From Pantoea sp. 1.19 (GTDB lineage: Bacteria; Pseudomonadota; Gammaproteobacteria; Enterobacterales; Enterobacteriaceae), in contig NZ_MRBS01000001.1 in NCBI RefSeq assembly GCF_001922585.1, positions 671,697 to 735,696 of the forward strand: a stretch of DNA of 64,000 nt. The letters run 5' to 3'. The notes under the pieces are model-generated. The model saw nothing but the letters and a program-made list of their open reading frames with translations, was not told the DNA's origin and ran no database searches. The position numbers and the translations under genes are program-made. The first letter of the stretch is position 1. Each line of letters opens with the position of its first letter. Positions 19,464 to 29,832 of the stretch are shown in pieces.

Positions 19464-20401
19464 TGAACGATGCCCGCTCACTGAGCGCCGCCGCCTGGGA
19501 CAGCCAGTCGCTGAGCAACCTGAAGCGGCTGGCGGGCAACGCCCCGCAGGCGCATGCCAAAGAGGTGGCCCAGCAGGTTGAGGGAATGTTCGTCCAGATG
19601 ATGCTGAAAAGCATGCGCGACGCCCTGCCGAAAGAGGGGCTGTTCAGCAGCGAGCAGAGCCGGATGTTCACCAGCCTCTACGATCAGCAAATCGCTCAGC
19701 AGATGGCGGCGCGCGGAATTGGCTTGTCGGACAGTCTCGTCCGCCAGATGCAGGCGACCGCGCCGCCCGATGAGCAGGCAGGCACGCTGCCGATGCCGCT
19801 GGATAAGCAGTTTATCAATACGCTGCCGCCGTTGGCGATGGCGCAGAGGATACGGCTTGCGCTGCCCAGACTGCCGCCCCCCAGCGCGGCGATGAGCGGC
19901 GACAGCCGCGACTTTATCGCTCAGCTGCTGCAGCCGGCGCAGGCCGCCAGCGCCGCCAGCGGCATTCCACATCACCTGATTCTGGCGCAGGCCGCGCTGG
20001 AGTCCGGTTGGGGGCAGCGGCAGATTCTCACCGCCGACGGCAAGCCGAGCTTTAACCTCTTTGGCATCAAGGCCGGTGCCAGCTGGCGGGGTGACACCAC
20101 CGAGATAACCACCACCGAGTATCAGCACGGCGTGGCGAAGAAGGTTAAGGCCAGCTTCCGCGTTTATGGCTCTTACTTTGATGCCCTTGCGGATTACGTC
20201 AGGCTGGTGGGCAGTAATCCGCGCTATGCGGCGGTGGCCAGCGCCGTCAGCGCTGAAGAGGGGGCGATGGCGCTGCAGCAGGCGGGCTACGCGACCGATC
20301 CGAACTACGCGCAAAAACTGGTCAGCGTTATCCAGCAGTTTAAACATCTCGGCGAGCGCGTGGCGAAAGCTTACAGCAGCGATTTGAGCGCGCTTTTCTG
20401 A
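19463..20401 (+). CDS. flgJ: Rod cap and muramidase FlgJ
   Basis: A 312-aa bifunctional protein. Residues ~1-100 are the rod-capping domain (HAKEVAQQVEGMFVQMMLKS). Residues ~150-312 are a beta-N-acetylglucosaminidase domain of glycoside hydrolase family 73, with the catalytic Glu180 in LILAQAALESGWGQ. It opens the peptidoglycan so the rod can pass. It is the last gene before the flgKL unit, with an 88-bp gap that holds a FliA promoter. Confidence 0.95.
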   Translation: MNDARSLSAAAWDSQSLSNLKRLAGNAPQAHAKEVAQQVEGMFVQMMLKSMRDALPKEGLFSSEQSRMFTSLYDQQIAQQMAARGIGLSDSLVRQMQATAPPDEQAGTLPMPLDKQFINTLPPLAMAQRIRLALPRLPPPSAAMSGDSRDFIAQLLQPAQAASAASGIPHHLILAQAALESGWGQRQILTADGKPSFNLFGIKAGASWRGDTTEITTTEYQHGVAKKVKASFRVYGSYFDALADYVRLVGSNPRYAAVASAVSAEEGAMALQQAGYATDPNYAQKLVSVIQQFKHLGERVAKAYSSDLSALF

Positions 20402-20410
20402 GCCGACGCC

Positions 20411-20437
20411 TCAAGTTTTTCGCCGGACGGCCGATTA
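20411..20437 (+). promoter_or_regulatory. Sigma-28 (FliA) promoter of flgKL
   Basis: TCAA, 15 bases, then GCCGATTA: 10 of 12 matches to TAAA-N15-GCCGATAA with the exact spacer. It lies 53 bp before the flgK start. flgKL is under class 3 as well as class 2 control in Salmonella, which fits. Confidence 0.75.
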
Positions 20438-20489
20438 TCTACCACAGTCACTGACGGGCGGGAGAGGCCTGCCCCTGGAAGGAACGGAC

Positions 20490-22136
20490 ATGTCGAGCTT
20501 AATTAACGCCGCGATGAGCGGCCTGAGTGCCGCCCAGGCGGCGCTGAACACGGTGAGTAACAACATCAGCAATTACAATGTCGCCGGGTATACGCGCCAG
20601 AATGTGATCCTCTCCCAGGCCAACAGCACCCTGAACGGCGGCGCCTGGTACGGCAACGGCGTCAACGTTACCGGAGTACACCGGGAATACAATGAATTCA
20701 TTACGCTGCAACTGCGCAACGCCCAGAGCCAGGCCAGCGGCCTGACCACCCAGTATCAACAGGTGGCGGGCATCGACGACATGCTGGCCAGCACCAACAA
20801 CAGCCTCTCCACCACGCTGCAAGGTTTTTTTACCAGCGTGCAGAACCTGGTCAGCAACGCAGACGATCCCTCGGCGCGCCAGACGCTGCTGGGCAAAGCC
20901 GAAGGGCTGGTGAACCAGTTTAAGGTAAACGATCAGTCGCTGCGCAATATGGCCACCAGCGTCAATCGCGACATCAGCGCCAGCGTCGATCAGATAAACA
21001 ACTATGCGCAGCAGATTGCCAACCTGAATCAGCAGATCGCGAAGCTAACCGGCATCGGCGCCGGGGCGCAGCCTAACGACCTGCTGGATCAGCGCGATCA
21101 GCTGGTGAACGCGCTGAATCAGCTGGTCGGTGTCGAGGTCTCCGTGCAGGATGGCAGCAGCTATAACCTGACCATCGCTAACGGCATCTCACTGGTGCAG
21201 GGCAGCCGCTATCAGACGCTGGCGGCGATCCCGTCCAGCGCCGATCCGTCGCGTACGGTAGTCGCGCAGGTAGACAGCCTCGCCGGCAATCAGGTGATTC
21301 CGGAGAGCAGCCTTAACCGCGGATCGCTTGGCGGGCTGCTTGCCTTTCGCAGCGAAAACCTCGACGGCGCCCGTAACCGCCTTGGACAGCTGGCGATGGC
21401 ATTTGCCAGCAGCCTGAATGCCCAGCATCGGCAAGGTTTTGACAGCGAAGGGATCGCCGGCGGTGACCTGTTCACCCTCGGTCAGCCAGAGGTGCTGGCC
21501 AACGCCGCAAACCGCGGCAGTGCATCGCTCAGCGCCAGCTGGCAAGAGACCAGCAAGGTCGCGGCAGCGGATTACCGCGTCAGCTACCAGAATGGCAGCT
21601 GGCAGGTGAAGCGCCTGTCAGATAACGCCCCGGTGAGTGTGACCCCGGGAAATAACGGCAGCAGCGATACCCTCAGCTTTGACGGGCTGACCGTCACTCT
21701 CAGCGGTGCGCCGGCGGAACAGGACAGCTTTGTGGTGAAGCCGGTGGCGAATGCCATCGTTTCGATGTCGGTGGCCATTAAGGATCCGGCGAAGCTGGCG
21801 GCGGCCAGCGAACCGGGCGGGGCCAGCGATAACCGTAATGCGCAGAAGCTGCTGGATTTGCAGGGCAAAGATCTGGTCAACGGCAACAGCACCCTCACTC
21901 AGGCTTACGCCAGCCTGGTGAGTGAGATAGGTAACAAAACCAGCACGCTAAAAACCACCGTCACCACCCAGAGTAATGTGGTGACCCAGCTCACCAGGCA
22001 GCAGCAGTCGATCTCCGGCGTTAATCTGGATGAGGAGTATGGCGATCTGCAGCGCTATCAGCAGTACTACATGGCTAACGCCCAGGTGATGCAGGCCGCG
22101 CAGTCGATGTTTGATGCCCTGATCAGTATTCGCTAA
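20490..22136 (+). CDS. flgK: Hook-filament junction protein FlgK (HAP1)
   Basis: A 548-aa first junction protein, the usual size. The N-terminal helix has the rod/hook-like MSGLSAAQAALNTVSNNISN, and the C-terminal helix QYYMANAQVMQAAQSMFDALI completes the D0 coiled coil. The central region is variable. It is exported with the help of FlgN, whose gene lies at 11.6-12.1 kb, and sits between hook and filament together with FlgL. Confidence 0.96.
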   Translation: MSSLINAAMSGLSAAQAALNTVSNNISNYNVAGYTRQNVILSQANSTLNGGAWYGNGVNVTGVHREYNEFITLQLRNAQSQASGLTTQYQQVAGIDDMLASTNNSLSTTLQGFFTSVQNLVSNADDPSARQTLLGKAEGLVNQFKVNDQSLRNMATSVNRDISASVDQINNYAQQIANLNQQIAKLTGIGAGAQPNDLLDQRDQLVNALNQLVGVEVSVQDGSSYNLTIANGISLVQGSRYQTLAAIPSSADPSRTVVAQVDSLAGNQVIPESSLNRGSLGGLLAFRSENLDGARNRLGQLAMAFASSLNAQHRQGFDSEGIAGGDLFTLGQPEVLANAANRGSASLSASWQETSKVAAADYRVSYQNGSWQVKRLSDNAPVSVTPGNNGSSDTLSFDGLTVTLSGAPAEQDSFVVKPVANAIVSMSVAIKDPAKLAAASEPGGASDNRNAQKLLDLQGKDLVNGNSTLTQAYASLVSEIGNKTSTLKTTVTTQSNVVTQLTRQQQSISGVNLDEEYGDLQRYQQYYMANAQVMQAAQSMFDALISIR

Positions 22137-22150
22137 GTAAGGATAAAACC

Positions 22151-23119
22151 ATGCGACTCAGTACCAGCATGATCTATCAGCAAAACATGAATGGCATTTC
22201 CCAGGCCCAGTCGCTGTGGATGTCGGCCGGGGAGCATCTGTCCACCGGTAAAAAAGTGATCAATCCCTCCGATGACCCCATCGCCGCATCGCGGGCGGTG
22301 GTGCTGGCGCAAAGCCAGGCGGAAAACGCGCAGTTCACCCTGGCGCGCACTTTTGCCAAACAGAACCTGTCACTGGAGGAGAACACCCTCGGGCAGGTCA
22401 CCAGCGTACTGCAAACCGCGATGGAAAAAGTGGTCTATGCCGGTAACGGTACCCTGAGCGACAATGACCGCGGTTCGCTGGCTAAAGAGCTGCAGGGAAT
22501 GCGCGATCAGATCCTCAATCTGGCCAACAGCCAGGACGGTAACGGCCGCTATATTTTCGCCGGTTACGTCAGCGAGGCGAAGCCCTTTACCGCCGATGCA
22601 GTCAGCGGGGCCATTGATTACCGCGGCGGCGAACAGCCGATCGCGCAGCAGGTAGACAGCAGCCGTCAAATGATAATCAACCACACCGGCCGCCAGGTGT
22701 TTATGACCCTGGCCAGCAACAGCACGCCGGAGCCGGATGGATCGGCCGGGGAGAGCAACCTGTTTACCACGCTGGATACGGTTATCGCCGCCCTGAAGGT
22801 ACCGGTACAGGATGGCGATCAGGCGGCAAAAGAGACCCTGAATGCGGCGGTGGATAAAGCCAATCGCGGCCTGAAAAACAGCTATAACGCCGTGCTGAGC
22901 GTGCGTTCAGAACTGGGCGTACAGCTGGCAGAAATCGATAACCTTAAGGCGCTCGGTGAACAGCGTGCAGTCACTCAGCAGCAGCAGATGAGCGAGCTGG
23001 TGGATGTCGATTACAATGCGGCCATCTCCACCTACGTCATGCAACAGGCGGCCCTGCAGGCCTCCTATAAAACGTTCAGCGACATGTCCGGGATGTCACT
23101 CTTCCAGTTAAATCGCTGA
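22151..23119 (+). CDS. flgL: Hook-filament junction protein FlgL (HAP3)
   Basis: A 322-aa second junction protein with flagellin-like ends: MRLSTSMIYQQNMNGISQAQ and, at the C-terminus, the helix around YVMQQAALQASYKTFSDM. It lies 14 bp after flgK. The last ~50 bases of this gene are repeated five more times downstream in degenerate form (see the repeat entry), although flgL itself is intact. Confidence 0.96.
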   Translation: MRLSTSMIYQQNMNGISQAQSLWMSAGEHLSTGKKVINPSDDPIAASRAVVLAQSQAENAQFTLARTFAKQNLSLEENTLGQVTSVLQTAMEKVVYAGNGTLSDNDRGSLAKELQGMRDQILNLANSQDGNGRYIFAGYVSEAKPFTADAVSGAIDYRGGEQPIAQQVDSSRQMIINHTGRQVFMTLASNSTPEPDGSAGESNLFTTLDTVIAALKVPVQDGDQAAKETLNAAVDKANRGLKNSYNAVLSVRSELGVQLAEIDNLKALGEQRAVTQQQQMSELVDVDYNAAISTYVMQQAALQASYKTFSDMSGMSLFQLNR

Positions 23120-23766
23120 TGCCCCGCCACGCCGGGGCGCGAACCGCGCTGTACGCCCTCCGGGCGTGGAGGAAGGGCGGCGCGGCAGGCCCCTGTAACA
23201 CGTTTCGCGGCATGTCCGAAAGGTCACGCTACCAGTTAACTCGCGAATGCCCCGCTACGCCGGAGCGCGCTGTATGCCCCGCGGGCGTGGAGGAAGGGCG
23301 GCGCGGCAGGCCCTCTTAAAACGTTCCGCGGCATGTCCGGGAGGCCACGCTGCCAGTTAACTCGCGGATGCCCGTCACGCCGGGGCGCGAACCGCGCTGT
23401 ATGCCCCGCGGGCGTGGAGGAAGGGCGGCCCGGCAGGCCCCCTGTAACACGTTTCGCGGCATGTCCGGGAGGTCACGCTGCCAGTTAACTCGCGAATGCC
23501 CCGCCACGCCGGGGCGCGCTGTATGCCCCGCGGGCGTGGAGGAAGGGCGGCGCGGCAGGCCCTCTTAAAACGTTTCGCGGCATGTCCGAAAGATCACGCT
23601 GCCAGTTAACTCGCGGATGCCCCGCCACGCCGGGGCGCGCTGTACGCCCTCCGGGCGTGGAGGAAGGGCGGCCCGGCAGATCCCCTGTAAAACGTTTCGC
23701 GGCATGTCCGAAAGGCCACGCTGCCAGTTAACTCGCGAATGCCCCGCCACGCCGGAGCGCGATGCC
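23067..23766 (+). repeat. Tandem array of five degenerate copies of the flgL 3' end and downstream hairpin
   Basis: The motif CATGTCCG marks each unit at 23083 (inside flgL), 23211, 23332, 23460, 23581 and 23703, giving periods of 128, 121, 128, 121 and 122 bp. Each unit holds a copy of the last flgL codons (ACGTT...CATGTCCG...CCAGTTAA.TCGC), the GC-rich hairpin (GCCCCGCCACGCCGGGGC) and a GGGCGTGGAGGAAGGGCGG block. Types A (with GCGCGAACCGC and CTGTAACACG) and B (shorter, CTCTTAAAACG) alternate, so a ~249-bp A-B pair was itself duplicated. Short open frames across the units (for example 23119-23319, 23368-23568) are repeat by-products, not clear genes. Confidence 0.92.
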
Positions 23767-24767
23767 GACCGGCGTTCCTTGCCCGCCGGGCGTGATTCAG
23801 CACCCTACCCCCGCAGGCAGCCTTCTCGCCAGGCTCACTGAACAGCGGTGAAAACCGAAACGACTGCGTGGAGATCGGGGGACGTTGCACCCTCGCCAGG
23901 GCTGCAGCGTCCGCCGTTATCGGTGGGGAGTGAGGCCCGGTGCGGTGCACGACCGTCGATGTCCGCGAGGGATCCAGCCGCCTGCTGATACTGCCCGTGA
24001 AACGCACCTGCGGCGTCAATCCTTCGCGAGCGTCCCGTCCGGACATGCGGCGTACGCGTTGAGCTGACGGATGATCGATGTCGTCCGGAGCTCAGTCCGG
24101 GTTGCCGCTTGTGCGCTGGCTTACGGAATGACGTTGATCCGTAATGCGCTGGCACGAAAGCCACGCCGCGGGCGTCCACCTGGCGCCAGACGGTCCACCG
24201 GGTAGCCGGTCGCGATCCCAACCGCCGGCGGCTGTAGCGTTAGTCACCAGGGCGGCAGGCGGCAATCAGGCTGCCACCTCAGCCGACGGTTCGACAGACG
24301 TCGCGCGATGGTTGTCCCGCCGCCGGCCGGCAGCGGAGATTCTGGATGATATTGTTCTTTAGCGTATCCCGGCCGTGGCGGCTAACGGGAGGGGGCGACA
24401 GTGAACCTGACGCGCTGGCCAACAGCCTGGGCGGCAGGTCTTTACCACGCATCGTTTCAGGCGGCGGTGAATCTTTGCACAGGATTGCCGACGGCCAGGC
24501 CGGGTAGTGACGACAATCCTCTCGTCATCCGTTGGGGAAACTCTGAGGTGAAGGGGGGACTGAGTGCCGCCGGTGCGCAGGCCGCAGGCCGATCGCCGCC
24601 TCATCGTCGCAATGCCGTTCTCACGCCTCCGTGGGCCGCTACGCGGCGCCCCCGGCGCGGTAGGCCAGTGCTGAGTCAGCCATCTGATCGCGCCGACAGC
24701 GGGGCCGCACCAGCGGTAACCGCCCGGTGCGGAAGAGGGTGTGCTTGCGCGGTGGGATCGACGACAT
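23767..24767. other. About 1 kb without recognisable genes between the flgL repeats and rne
   Basis: No reading frame here looks like a known protein on either strand. Frames up to ~128 codons exist (for example 23835-24221 minus and 24401-24769 plus), but they are Arg/Pro/Ala-rich, lack good ribosome-binding sites and read like random GC-rich sequence. I see no repeats, tRNA or IS ends. It could be decayed coding DNA or spacer that grew by past duplications. In E. coli flgL and rne are separated by only a short gap. Confidence 0.6.
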
Positions 24768-24792
24768 AAAAAAACCCCGCCGAAGCGGGGTT
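24768..24792 (-). terminator. Rho-independent terminator of rne
   Basis: On the minus strand AACCCCGC-TTCG-GCGGGGTT (stem with UUCG tetraloop) is followed by seven T residues (plus-strand A's 24768-24774). It begins about 20 bases past the rne stop, a textbook terminator. Confidence 0.93.
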
Positions 24793-24810
24793 GGGGGGCG
24801 GTTTTCTGAC

Positions 24811-27800
24811 TTACTGCGGGCGGGTTGCCGGGGCAGTAGCCTGGTGCGTGGCGGCGTGGGCGCCGGCGGCACCGCGGCCGTCAAAGTGATACGCTTCGCG
24901 CACCCAGTCGCTGTGACGCACCGGCTCCGGCGTCCACGCCGGGGCAGGGGCTTTGGTCATCGGCGCGCTGGCGTGAAAGCGAACCAGCCCTTTTACCGGC
25001 GCATCGGCGTGATCGACCGGGCAATCGCGGGCCGGGACCGGCGCCTGCGGCTCGCTGGCTTCCGGTGCGGGGACCGGCGTTTCCAGCTCGCTGAGGTTAG
25101 CCTGCTGCGTGCTCTCCACATCGGCGGCCATCTCGCGGGCAACGTCGGTGGCCGGCTGCGGCGCGGCCTCCTGCGGCGCGGCGGCGATGATCTGCCCGGC
25201 TTCCGCTGCCGGCTTGGCCTCCGGAGAGACGATAGCCGGCTGTGCCTGTTCGCGCACCGTCTCGGCCAGCGGACGTGCTTCCGGCTCGATGACCGACGGG
25301 GTGCTATCCACCGGGACGTCGACAGGGGCGGTGTTGTCCGTGTTGACCAGCATCGGCGCGGCGGTGGCTACTGGTGCGCTGTTCTGCACCTTCGGTGTGC
25401 GGCGTTCCTGGCTGGCGTCATCGGCGACGGCAACCTGCGGCTGCTGCACGCTCTCCGGCTGCTGCACGGTGTCGGGCTGCTGTTCGACCTCGGTCTGCTG
25501 CGCGGCCGCAGGCTGAGCGACCACGGCCGGCTCCTGCTCACGATCGCGCTGCTGCTCGCTGGCAACCGGGTAGCTCACCCACACCTTACCGGAAGCCATC
25601 TCCGGTGAGGCGACGGCGGCGCTCAGCGGTGCTGGCGACTGCGTCGGATAGCGCTCATCGCGGTAGCGACGGCGACGCTGTCCGCTCACGCGCAGGTGGC
25701 GCGGTGAACGGCGTGAACGGCGCGGCATGGTATCGCGATTTTCCCCGTCGTCGTGGGCCTCGCTGGCCGGCAGGTGCTCGCTGACTTCCGGCTGGGCTTG
25801 AGCGGTATCTGCCTCGGCCTCATCGCTGGCGAAGGTGTGACGCGCGGCGGTTTGCTCTGCCGTTTCAATCCGCACTTTCTGGCTCAGCTGGCGCGGCTGG
25901 CGGCGCTGCATGACCTGCGTATTGTCCTGGTCGTCCGTGGCGAGATCAGCGGCGTCCCCCTTCGGTTCGGCCGCTTTATTCTCCTGCGGAGCCTGGCGCT
26001 TCTCTTCCTGACGGCGACGCTGGCGTTCGGCGCGCTGTTCACGGCGCTGCTGCTGCTCATCGCGCTGGGCGAGCTGCTCATCCTGCGTCTCAGGCTGGCG
26101 CGCGTCGCGCACTTCGCCGTTCAGCGGGCGACGTTCGCGGCGGCCCTGGTCATCACGGCTTTCACTGCGCGCTTCGCGCGTTTCGCTGCCTGGACGCGGC
26201 CCGCGCTCATGGCGATCCTGACGCGCGCCGCGCTCCTGGCGTTCTCCGCGCTCGCTACGGTCATTGCGCTCGCCACGTTCGTTGCGGTCATTGCGGTCAT
26301 TGCGCTCGCCACGTTCGTTGCGGTCATTGCGTTCGTTGCGGTCATTGCGCTCGCCGCGGTCATTGCGCTCGCTACGATCGTTGCGGTCATTGCGGTCGCG
26401 ACGGTTAGTTGGCCGACGGGCGTTGCGGCGTTCGCCGCGCGGTTCTTTCCCGGCGCTGGCCGGCGCGCTTTCCTGTACCGGCTGGGCGGCCGGTTCGGCG
26501 ACGGGGGTGGGGGCCGGTTCCGGCGCAAACAGGCTCTTCAGCCCGGAGACCAGACGGGCAAACAGGCCGGCAGGCGCGGCGGCGGCGGCACCCGGTGCGG
26601 CGGCGGTGACCGCCGGGGCTTCCGGTGTGATTTCCTGCGGCGGCGGTGCATCCGGCATCACGAAGGCGGCCAGCGCCGGCTGCTCAGGACGCTTACGCTC
26701 GGCGTGCTCCTCTTCAGAGGGCAGGGACATATCGGCTTCATGCAGCTTCGGCAGCAGGTAGCTGAGGGTTTGCGTCTCTTCGCCTTTGCGCACGCGCAGC
26801 ACGGAATAGTGCGGCGTTTCCATCCGGTCATCCGGCACGATCACCGCGCGGACGCCGCCCTGACGCTTCTCAATGGCGCTCACTGCGTCACGCTTTTCGT
26901 TCAGCAGGTAAGAGGCAATCTGCACCGGCACAATGGCGTGCACCTCTTTGGTGTTCTCCTTCAGCGCCTCTTCTTCAATCAGGCGCAGGATGGAGAGCGA
27001 CAGCGATTCGTTATCACGGATGGTGCCGGTACCGCTACAGCGCGGGCAGACGTGATGGCTGGACTCACCGAGCGACGGGCTCAGACGCTGACGCGACATC
27101 TCCAGCAGGCCAAAGCGGGAAATGTGGCTGATTTGAATACGGGCGCGATCCTGACGCACCGCTTCACGCAGGCGGTTTTCCACCGCACGCTGGTGACGGA
27201 CCGGGGTCATGTCGATGAAGTCGATGACGATCAGGCCGCCGAGGTCGCGCAGGCGCAGCTGACGGGCAATTTCGTCGGCGGCTTCCAGGTTGGTGTTGAA
27301 CGCGGTCTCTTCGATATCGCCGCCGCGGGTTGCGCGAGCGGAGTTGATGTCGATGGCGGTCAGCGCTTCGGTGCTGTCGATAACAATCGAACCACCGGAG
27401 GGCAGGCGCACTTCGCGCTGGAAGGCGGATTCAATCTGCGACTCAATCTGATAGTGGCTGAACAGCGGGATTTCCCCGGTGTAGAGCTTAATTTTGCTGC
27501 TGAAATCCGGACGGCCCAGGGCGGCAATGTGCTGGCGCGCCAGCTCCAGCACTTTCGGGTTATCGATCAGGATCTCGCCGATATCCTGGCGCAGGTAGTC
27601 GCGGAAAGCGCGGACAATGACGTTACTTTCCTGATGGATCAGGAACGGCGCCGGACGACTGTCGGCGGCTTTTTTAATCGCTTCCCAGTGCTGCAGACGG
27701 AACTTCAGGTCCCACTGCAGGGCTTCTGCAGATTTGCCCACGCCGGCGGTGCGCACAATCAGGCCCATGCCGTCAGGCAGTTCCAGCGAAGAGAGCGCTT

Positions 27801-28257
27801 CTTTCAGCTCGGTCCGATCGTCACCCTCAATGCGGCGGGAAATTCCGCCCGCGCGCGGGTTATTCGGCATCAGTACCAGATAGCTGCCTGCCAGGCTGAT
27901 AAAGGTGGTCAACGCCGCGCCTTTATTGCCGCGCTCTTCTTTATCAATCTGAACAATCACTTCCTGACCTTCGCGCAGGACATCTTTGATGTTAGGACGG
28001 CCGTGAGCGTGATAATTAGCGGGGAAGTAGTCGCGGGAGATTTCTTTCAGAGGGAGAAAACCGTGTCGTTCAGCGCCGTAATCGACAAAGGCGGCCTCAA
28101 GACTGGGTTCAATGCGGGTAATCTTGCCTTTATAGATGTTTGCCTTTTTCTGCTCGTGTCCGGGGCTTTCAATATCCAGATCGTAGAGGCGTTGTCCGTC
28201 AACAAGGGCAACACGCAACTCTTCCTGTTGAGTTGCGTTGATCAACATTCTTTTCAT
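24811..28257 (-). CDS. rne: Ribonuclease E
   Basis: A 1148-aa endoribonuclease that organises the RNA degradosome and processes rRNA and tRNA. In order: S1 domain (~35-120), the 5'-sensor and RNase H-like parts, the DNase I-like catalytic region with Asp303 ([14 protein letters not shown]) and Asp346 (VIDFIDM), and the Zn-link CPRCSGTG (~404). The C-terminal scaffold begins with an amphipathic membrane segment ([19 protein letters not shown]). Next come an Arg-rich RNA-binding region made of RND/RNE/RGE repeats (~619-690), the conserved [20 protein letters not shown] with [11 protein letters not shown] (RNA and enolase binding), and the PNPase-binding tail ending near [20 protein letters not shown] long leader upstream may mediate autoregulation. 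Confidence 0.97.
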   Translation of the reverse strand: MKRMLINATQQEELRVALVDGQRLYDLDIESPGHEQKKANIYKGKITRIEPSLEAAFVDYGAERHGFLPLKEISRDYFPANYHAHGRPNIKDVLREGQEVIVQIDKEERGNKGAALTTFISLAGSYLVLMPNNPRAGGISRRIEGDDRTELKEALSSLELPDGMGLIVRTAGVGKSAEALQWDLKFRLQHWEAIKKAADSRPAPFLIHQESNVIVRAFRDYLRQDIGEILIDNPKVLELARQHIAALGRPDFSSKIKLYTGEIPLFSHYQIESQIESAFQREVRLPSGGSIVIDSTEALTAIDINSARATRGGDIEETAFNTNLEAADEIARQLRLRDLGGLIVIDFIDMTPVRHQRAVENRLREAVRQDRARIQISHISRFGLLEMSRQRLSPSLGESSHHVCPRCSGTGTIRDNESLSLSILRLIEEEALKENTKEVHAIVPVQIASYLLNEKRDAVSAIEKRQGGVRAVIVPDDRMETPHYSVLRVRKGEETQTLSYLLPKLHEADMSLPSEEEHAERKRPEQPALAAFVMPDAPPPQEITPEAPAVTAAAPGAAAAAPAGLFARLVSGLKSLFAPEPAPTPVAEPAAQPVQESAPASAGKEPRGERRNARRPTNRRDRNDRNDRSERNDRGERNDRNERNDRNERGERNDRNDRNERGERNDRSERGERQERGARQDRHERGPRPGSETREARSESRDDQGRRERRPLNGEVRDARQPETQDEQLAQRDEQQQRREQRAERQRRRQEEKRQAPQENKAAEPKGDAADLATDDQDNTQVMQRRQPRQLSQKVRIETAEQTAARHTFASDEAEADTAQAQPEVSEHLPASEAHDDGENRDTMPRRSRRSPRHLRVSGQRRRRYRDERYPTQSPAPLSAAVASPEMASGKVWVSYPVASEQQRDREQEPAVVAQPAAAQQTEVEQQPDTVQQPESVQQPQVAVADDASQERRTPKVQNSAPVATAAPMLVNTDNTAPVDVPVDSTPSVIEPEARPLAETVREQAQPAIVSPEAKPAAEAGQIIAAAPQEAAPQPATDVAREMAADVESTQQANLSELETPVPAPEASEPQAPVPARDCPVDHADAPVKGLVRFHASAPMTKAPAPAWTPEPVRHSDWVREAYHFDGRGAAGAHAATHQATAPATRPQ

Positions 28258-28620
28258 CGTAACTTACTCATTATTCTTACATTAGTGACTAAGCTGCGGG
28301 CATGGTAACGCTGGACGGACTTCACACCGATGGTCCCGTGTCTACGTGCGATATCGTCAACCTCCCGGATGTCGACTGCTCAAGGGACGCCATTTTCGGC
28401 CGCCTGTTTCACAAATAAGGAGAAACAGCGCGATAGCGGGGAGTCGGCTCTGTAACCACCAGAGAAACTCAAACCCTGTTTCGTCCAGGCTGCAACCCGC
28501 AGCCCGCTAAATGCCTGATTGTTCATTACGTCTTACGCCATTGCTGCGTGTCCGAACGACCGGGCAAAATTACGTTGCTATCTTCTTGTTCTGACAAGAA
28601 CAGCACAAAATTCATTATTC
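28258..28620 (-). promoter_or_regulatory. rne 5' untranslated leader (autoregulatory region)
   Basis: The 594-bp gap between the divergent rne and rluC has no gene. In E. coli rne has a ~360-nt leader whose hairpins let RNase E cleave its own mRNA. The same spacing is available here, with small stems such as CTCTG/CAGAG (28448-28464) and TGTTTC/GAAACA around 28408-28430. The extent is set by analogy, not by a mapped start. The rest (28621-28851) should contain the rne promoters and the rluC promoter and leader. Confidence 0.5.
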
Positions 28621-28851
28621 CACTGCTGACCGCGTGATAGCAAGGTGACTTTTGTTCTGTTGCGAACTTTCTCGCGGTTATCGGCGGATTCCTCACAAAG
28701 CGGGAATAAAAGACGCTGAAAAAGCCAGCGACCGCGGTTTTTTTCATCAGATAATGCCCCGATGGCGCCGGATAATTTCGCCGCGCGGTCGATGATGCAG
28801 CGTGTAAAAAGAGGTGGCGCGTTGCGGTGCCACTCTTTAGAATCGCCAGCC

Positions 28852-29802
28852 ATGAATACGAATACACCGTCCGTCCAGATTGTTGCTGTGTCCGCCGATG
28901 AAGCGGGACAGCGCATTGATAACTTTTTGCGCACCCAGCTAAAAGGCGTGCCCAAGAGCATGATTTACCGCATCCTGCGCAAAGGCGAGGTGCGGGTGAA
29001 TAAAAAACGCATCAAACCGGAATATAAGCTCCAGGCCGGCGATGAAGTGCGCATCCCGCCGGTGCGGGTCGCTGAGCGTGATGAGGCGGCCATTTCGCCG
29101 AAGCTGGCGAAGGTGGCCTCGCTGGAAGGCGCTATTGTGTATGAAGATGACGCGATCCTGGTGATGAATAAGCCGTCGGGGACCGCGGTACACGGCGGCA
29201 GCGGACTGAGCTTTGGCGTGATTGAAGGGCTGCGCGCGCTGCGGCCCGATGCGCGCTTCCTCGAGCTGGTACACCGGCTGGATCGGGACACTTCGGGGAT
29301 TTTACTGGTGGCGAAAAAGCGCTCGGCGCTGCGCGCGCTGCACGAGCAGCTGCGCGAGAAGGGGATGCAGAAGGATTATCTGGCGCTGGTGCGCGGCCAG
29401 TGGCCTTCGCATCTGAAGCGCGTCCAGGCCCCGCTGCAGAAGAACATCCTGCAAAGCGGCGAGCGTATGGTACGGGTTAGCGCTGAAGGAAAAGCGTCGG
29501 AGACCCTGTTCAAAGTTGAGGAGCGCTTTGCCGAGGCGACGCTGGTGAAGGCCAGCCCGGTTACCGGGCGCACTCACCAGATTCGCGTACACACGCTGCA
29601 TGCCGGCCACCCGATTGCTTTTGATGATCGCTACGGCGACCGCGCGTTTGATGCCCGGCTGGCACCCACTGGCCTGCAGCGTCTGTTCCTGCACGCCGCG
29701 GCGCTGACCTTCACCCACCCAAGCAGCGGTGAAACGCTGCGGGTCGAAGCCCCGCTGGATGGCGCGCTGAAGCGCTGCCTGCAGGCGCTGCGTCAGGGAT
29801 AA
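28852..29802 (+). CDS. rluC: 23S rRNA pseudouridine synthase RluC
   Basis: A 316-aa enzyme that makes pseudouridine at positions 955, 2504 and 2580 (E. coli numbering) of 23S rRNA. An N-terminal S4 domain ([20 protein letters not shown]) precedes the catalytic domain with Asp144 in HRLDRDTSG. The conserved [13 protein letters not shown] block is present. I place the start at the ATG at 28852 ([13 protein letters not shown]), matching the E. coli N-terminus; an upstream ATG at 28762 would add 30 residues that are not conserved. Confidence 0.96.
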   Translation: MNTNTPSVQIVAVSADEAGQRIDNFLRTQLKGVPKSMIYRILRKGEVRVNKKRIKPEYKLQAGDEVRIPPVRVAERDEAAISPKLAKVASLEGAIVYEDDAILVMNKPSGTAVHGGSGLSFGVIEGLRALRPDARFLELVHRLDRDTSGILLVAKKRSALRALHEQLREKGMQKDYLALVRGQWPSHLKRVQAPLQKNILQSGERMVRVSAEGKASETLFKVEERFAEATLVKASPVTGRTHQIRVHTLHAGHPIAFDDRYGDRAFDARLAPTGLQRLFLHAAALTFTHPSSGETLRVEAPLDGALKRCLQALRQG

Positions 29803-29832
29803 CCCCGCCGGCGCGATGCACCGGCGCGGCGC

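Noticed and set aside
23119-23750. Several 60-66-codon frames on both strands in the flgL repeats
   Set aside because: They recur with the repeat unit, start inside copied flgL codons and have no ribosome-binding sites; they are by-products of the array.
23835-24221. 128-codon minus-strand frame in the gene-free kilobase
   Set aside because: I found no recognisable domain or ribosome-binding site; it may be chance or an old pseudogene.
24401-24769. 122-codon frame upstream of the rne terminator
   Set aside because: Composition is random-looking, no good start signal, and it runs into the rne terminator.
25753-28308. An 851-codon open frame antisense to rne
   Set aside because: It mirrors the rne codons (GC-rich codon use keeps the opposite frame open), and its Val/Ala/Ile repeats come from the RND/RNE DNA repeats. 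There is no ribosome-binding site or known domain.
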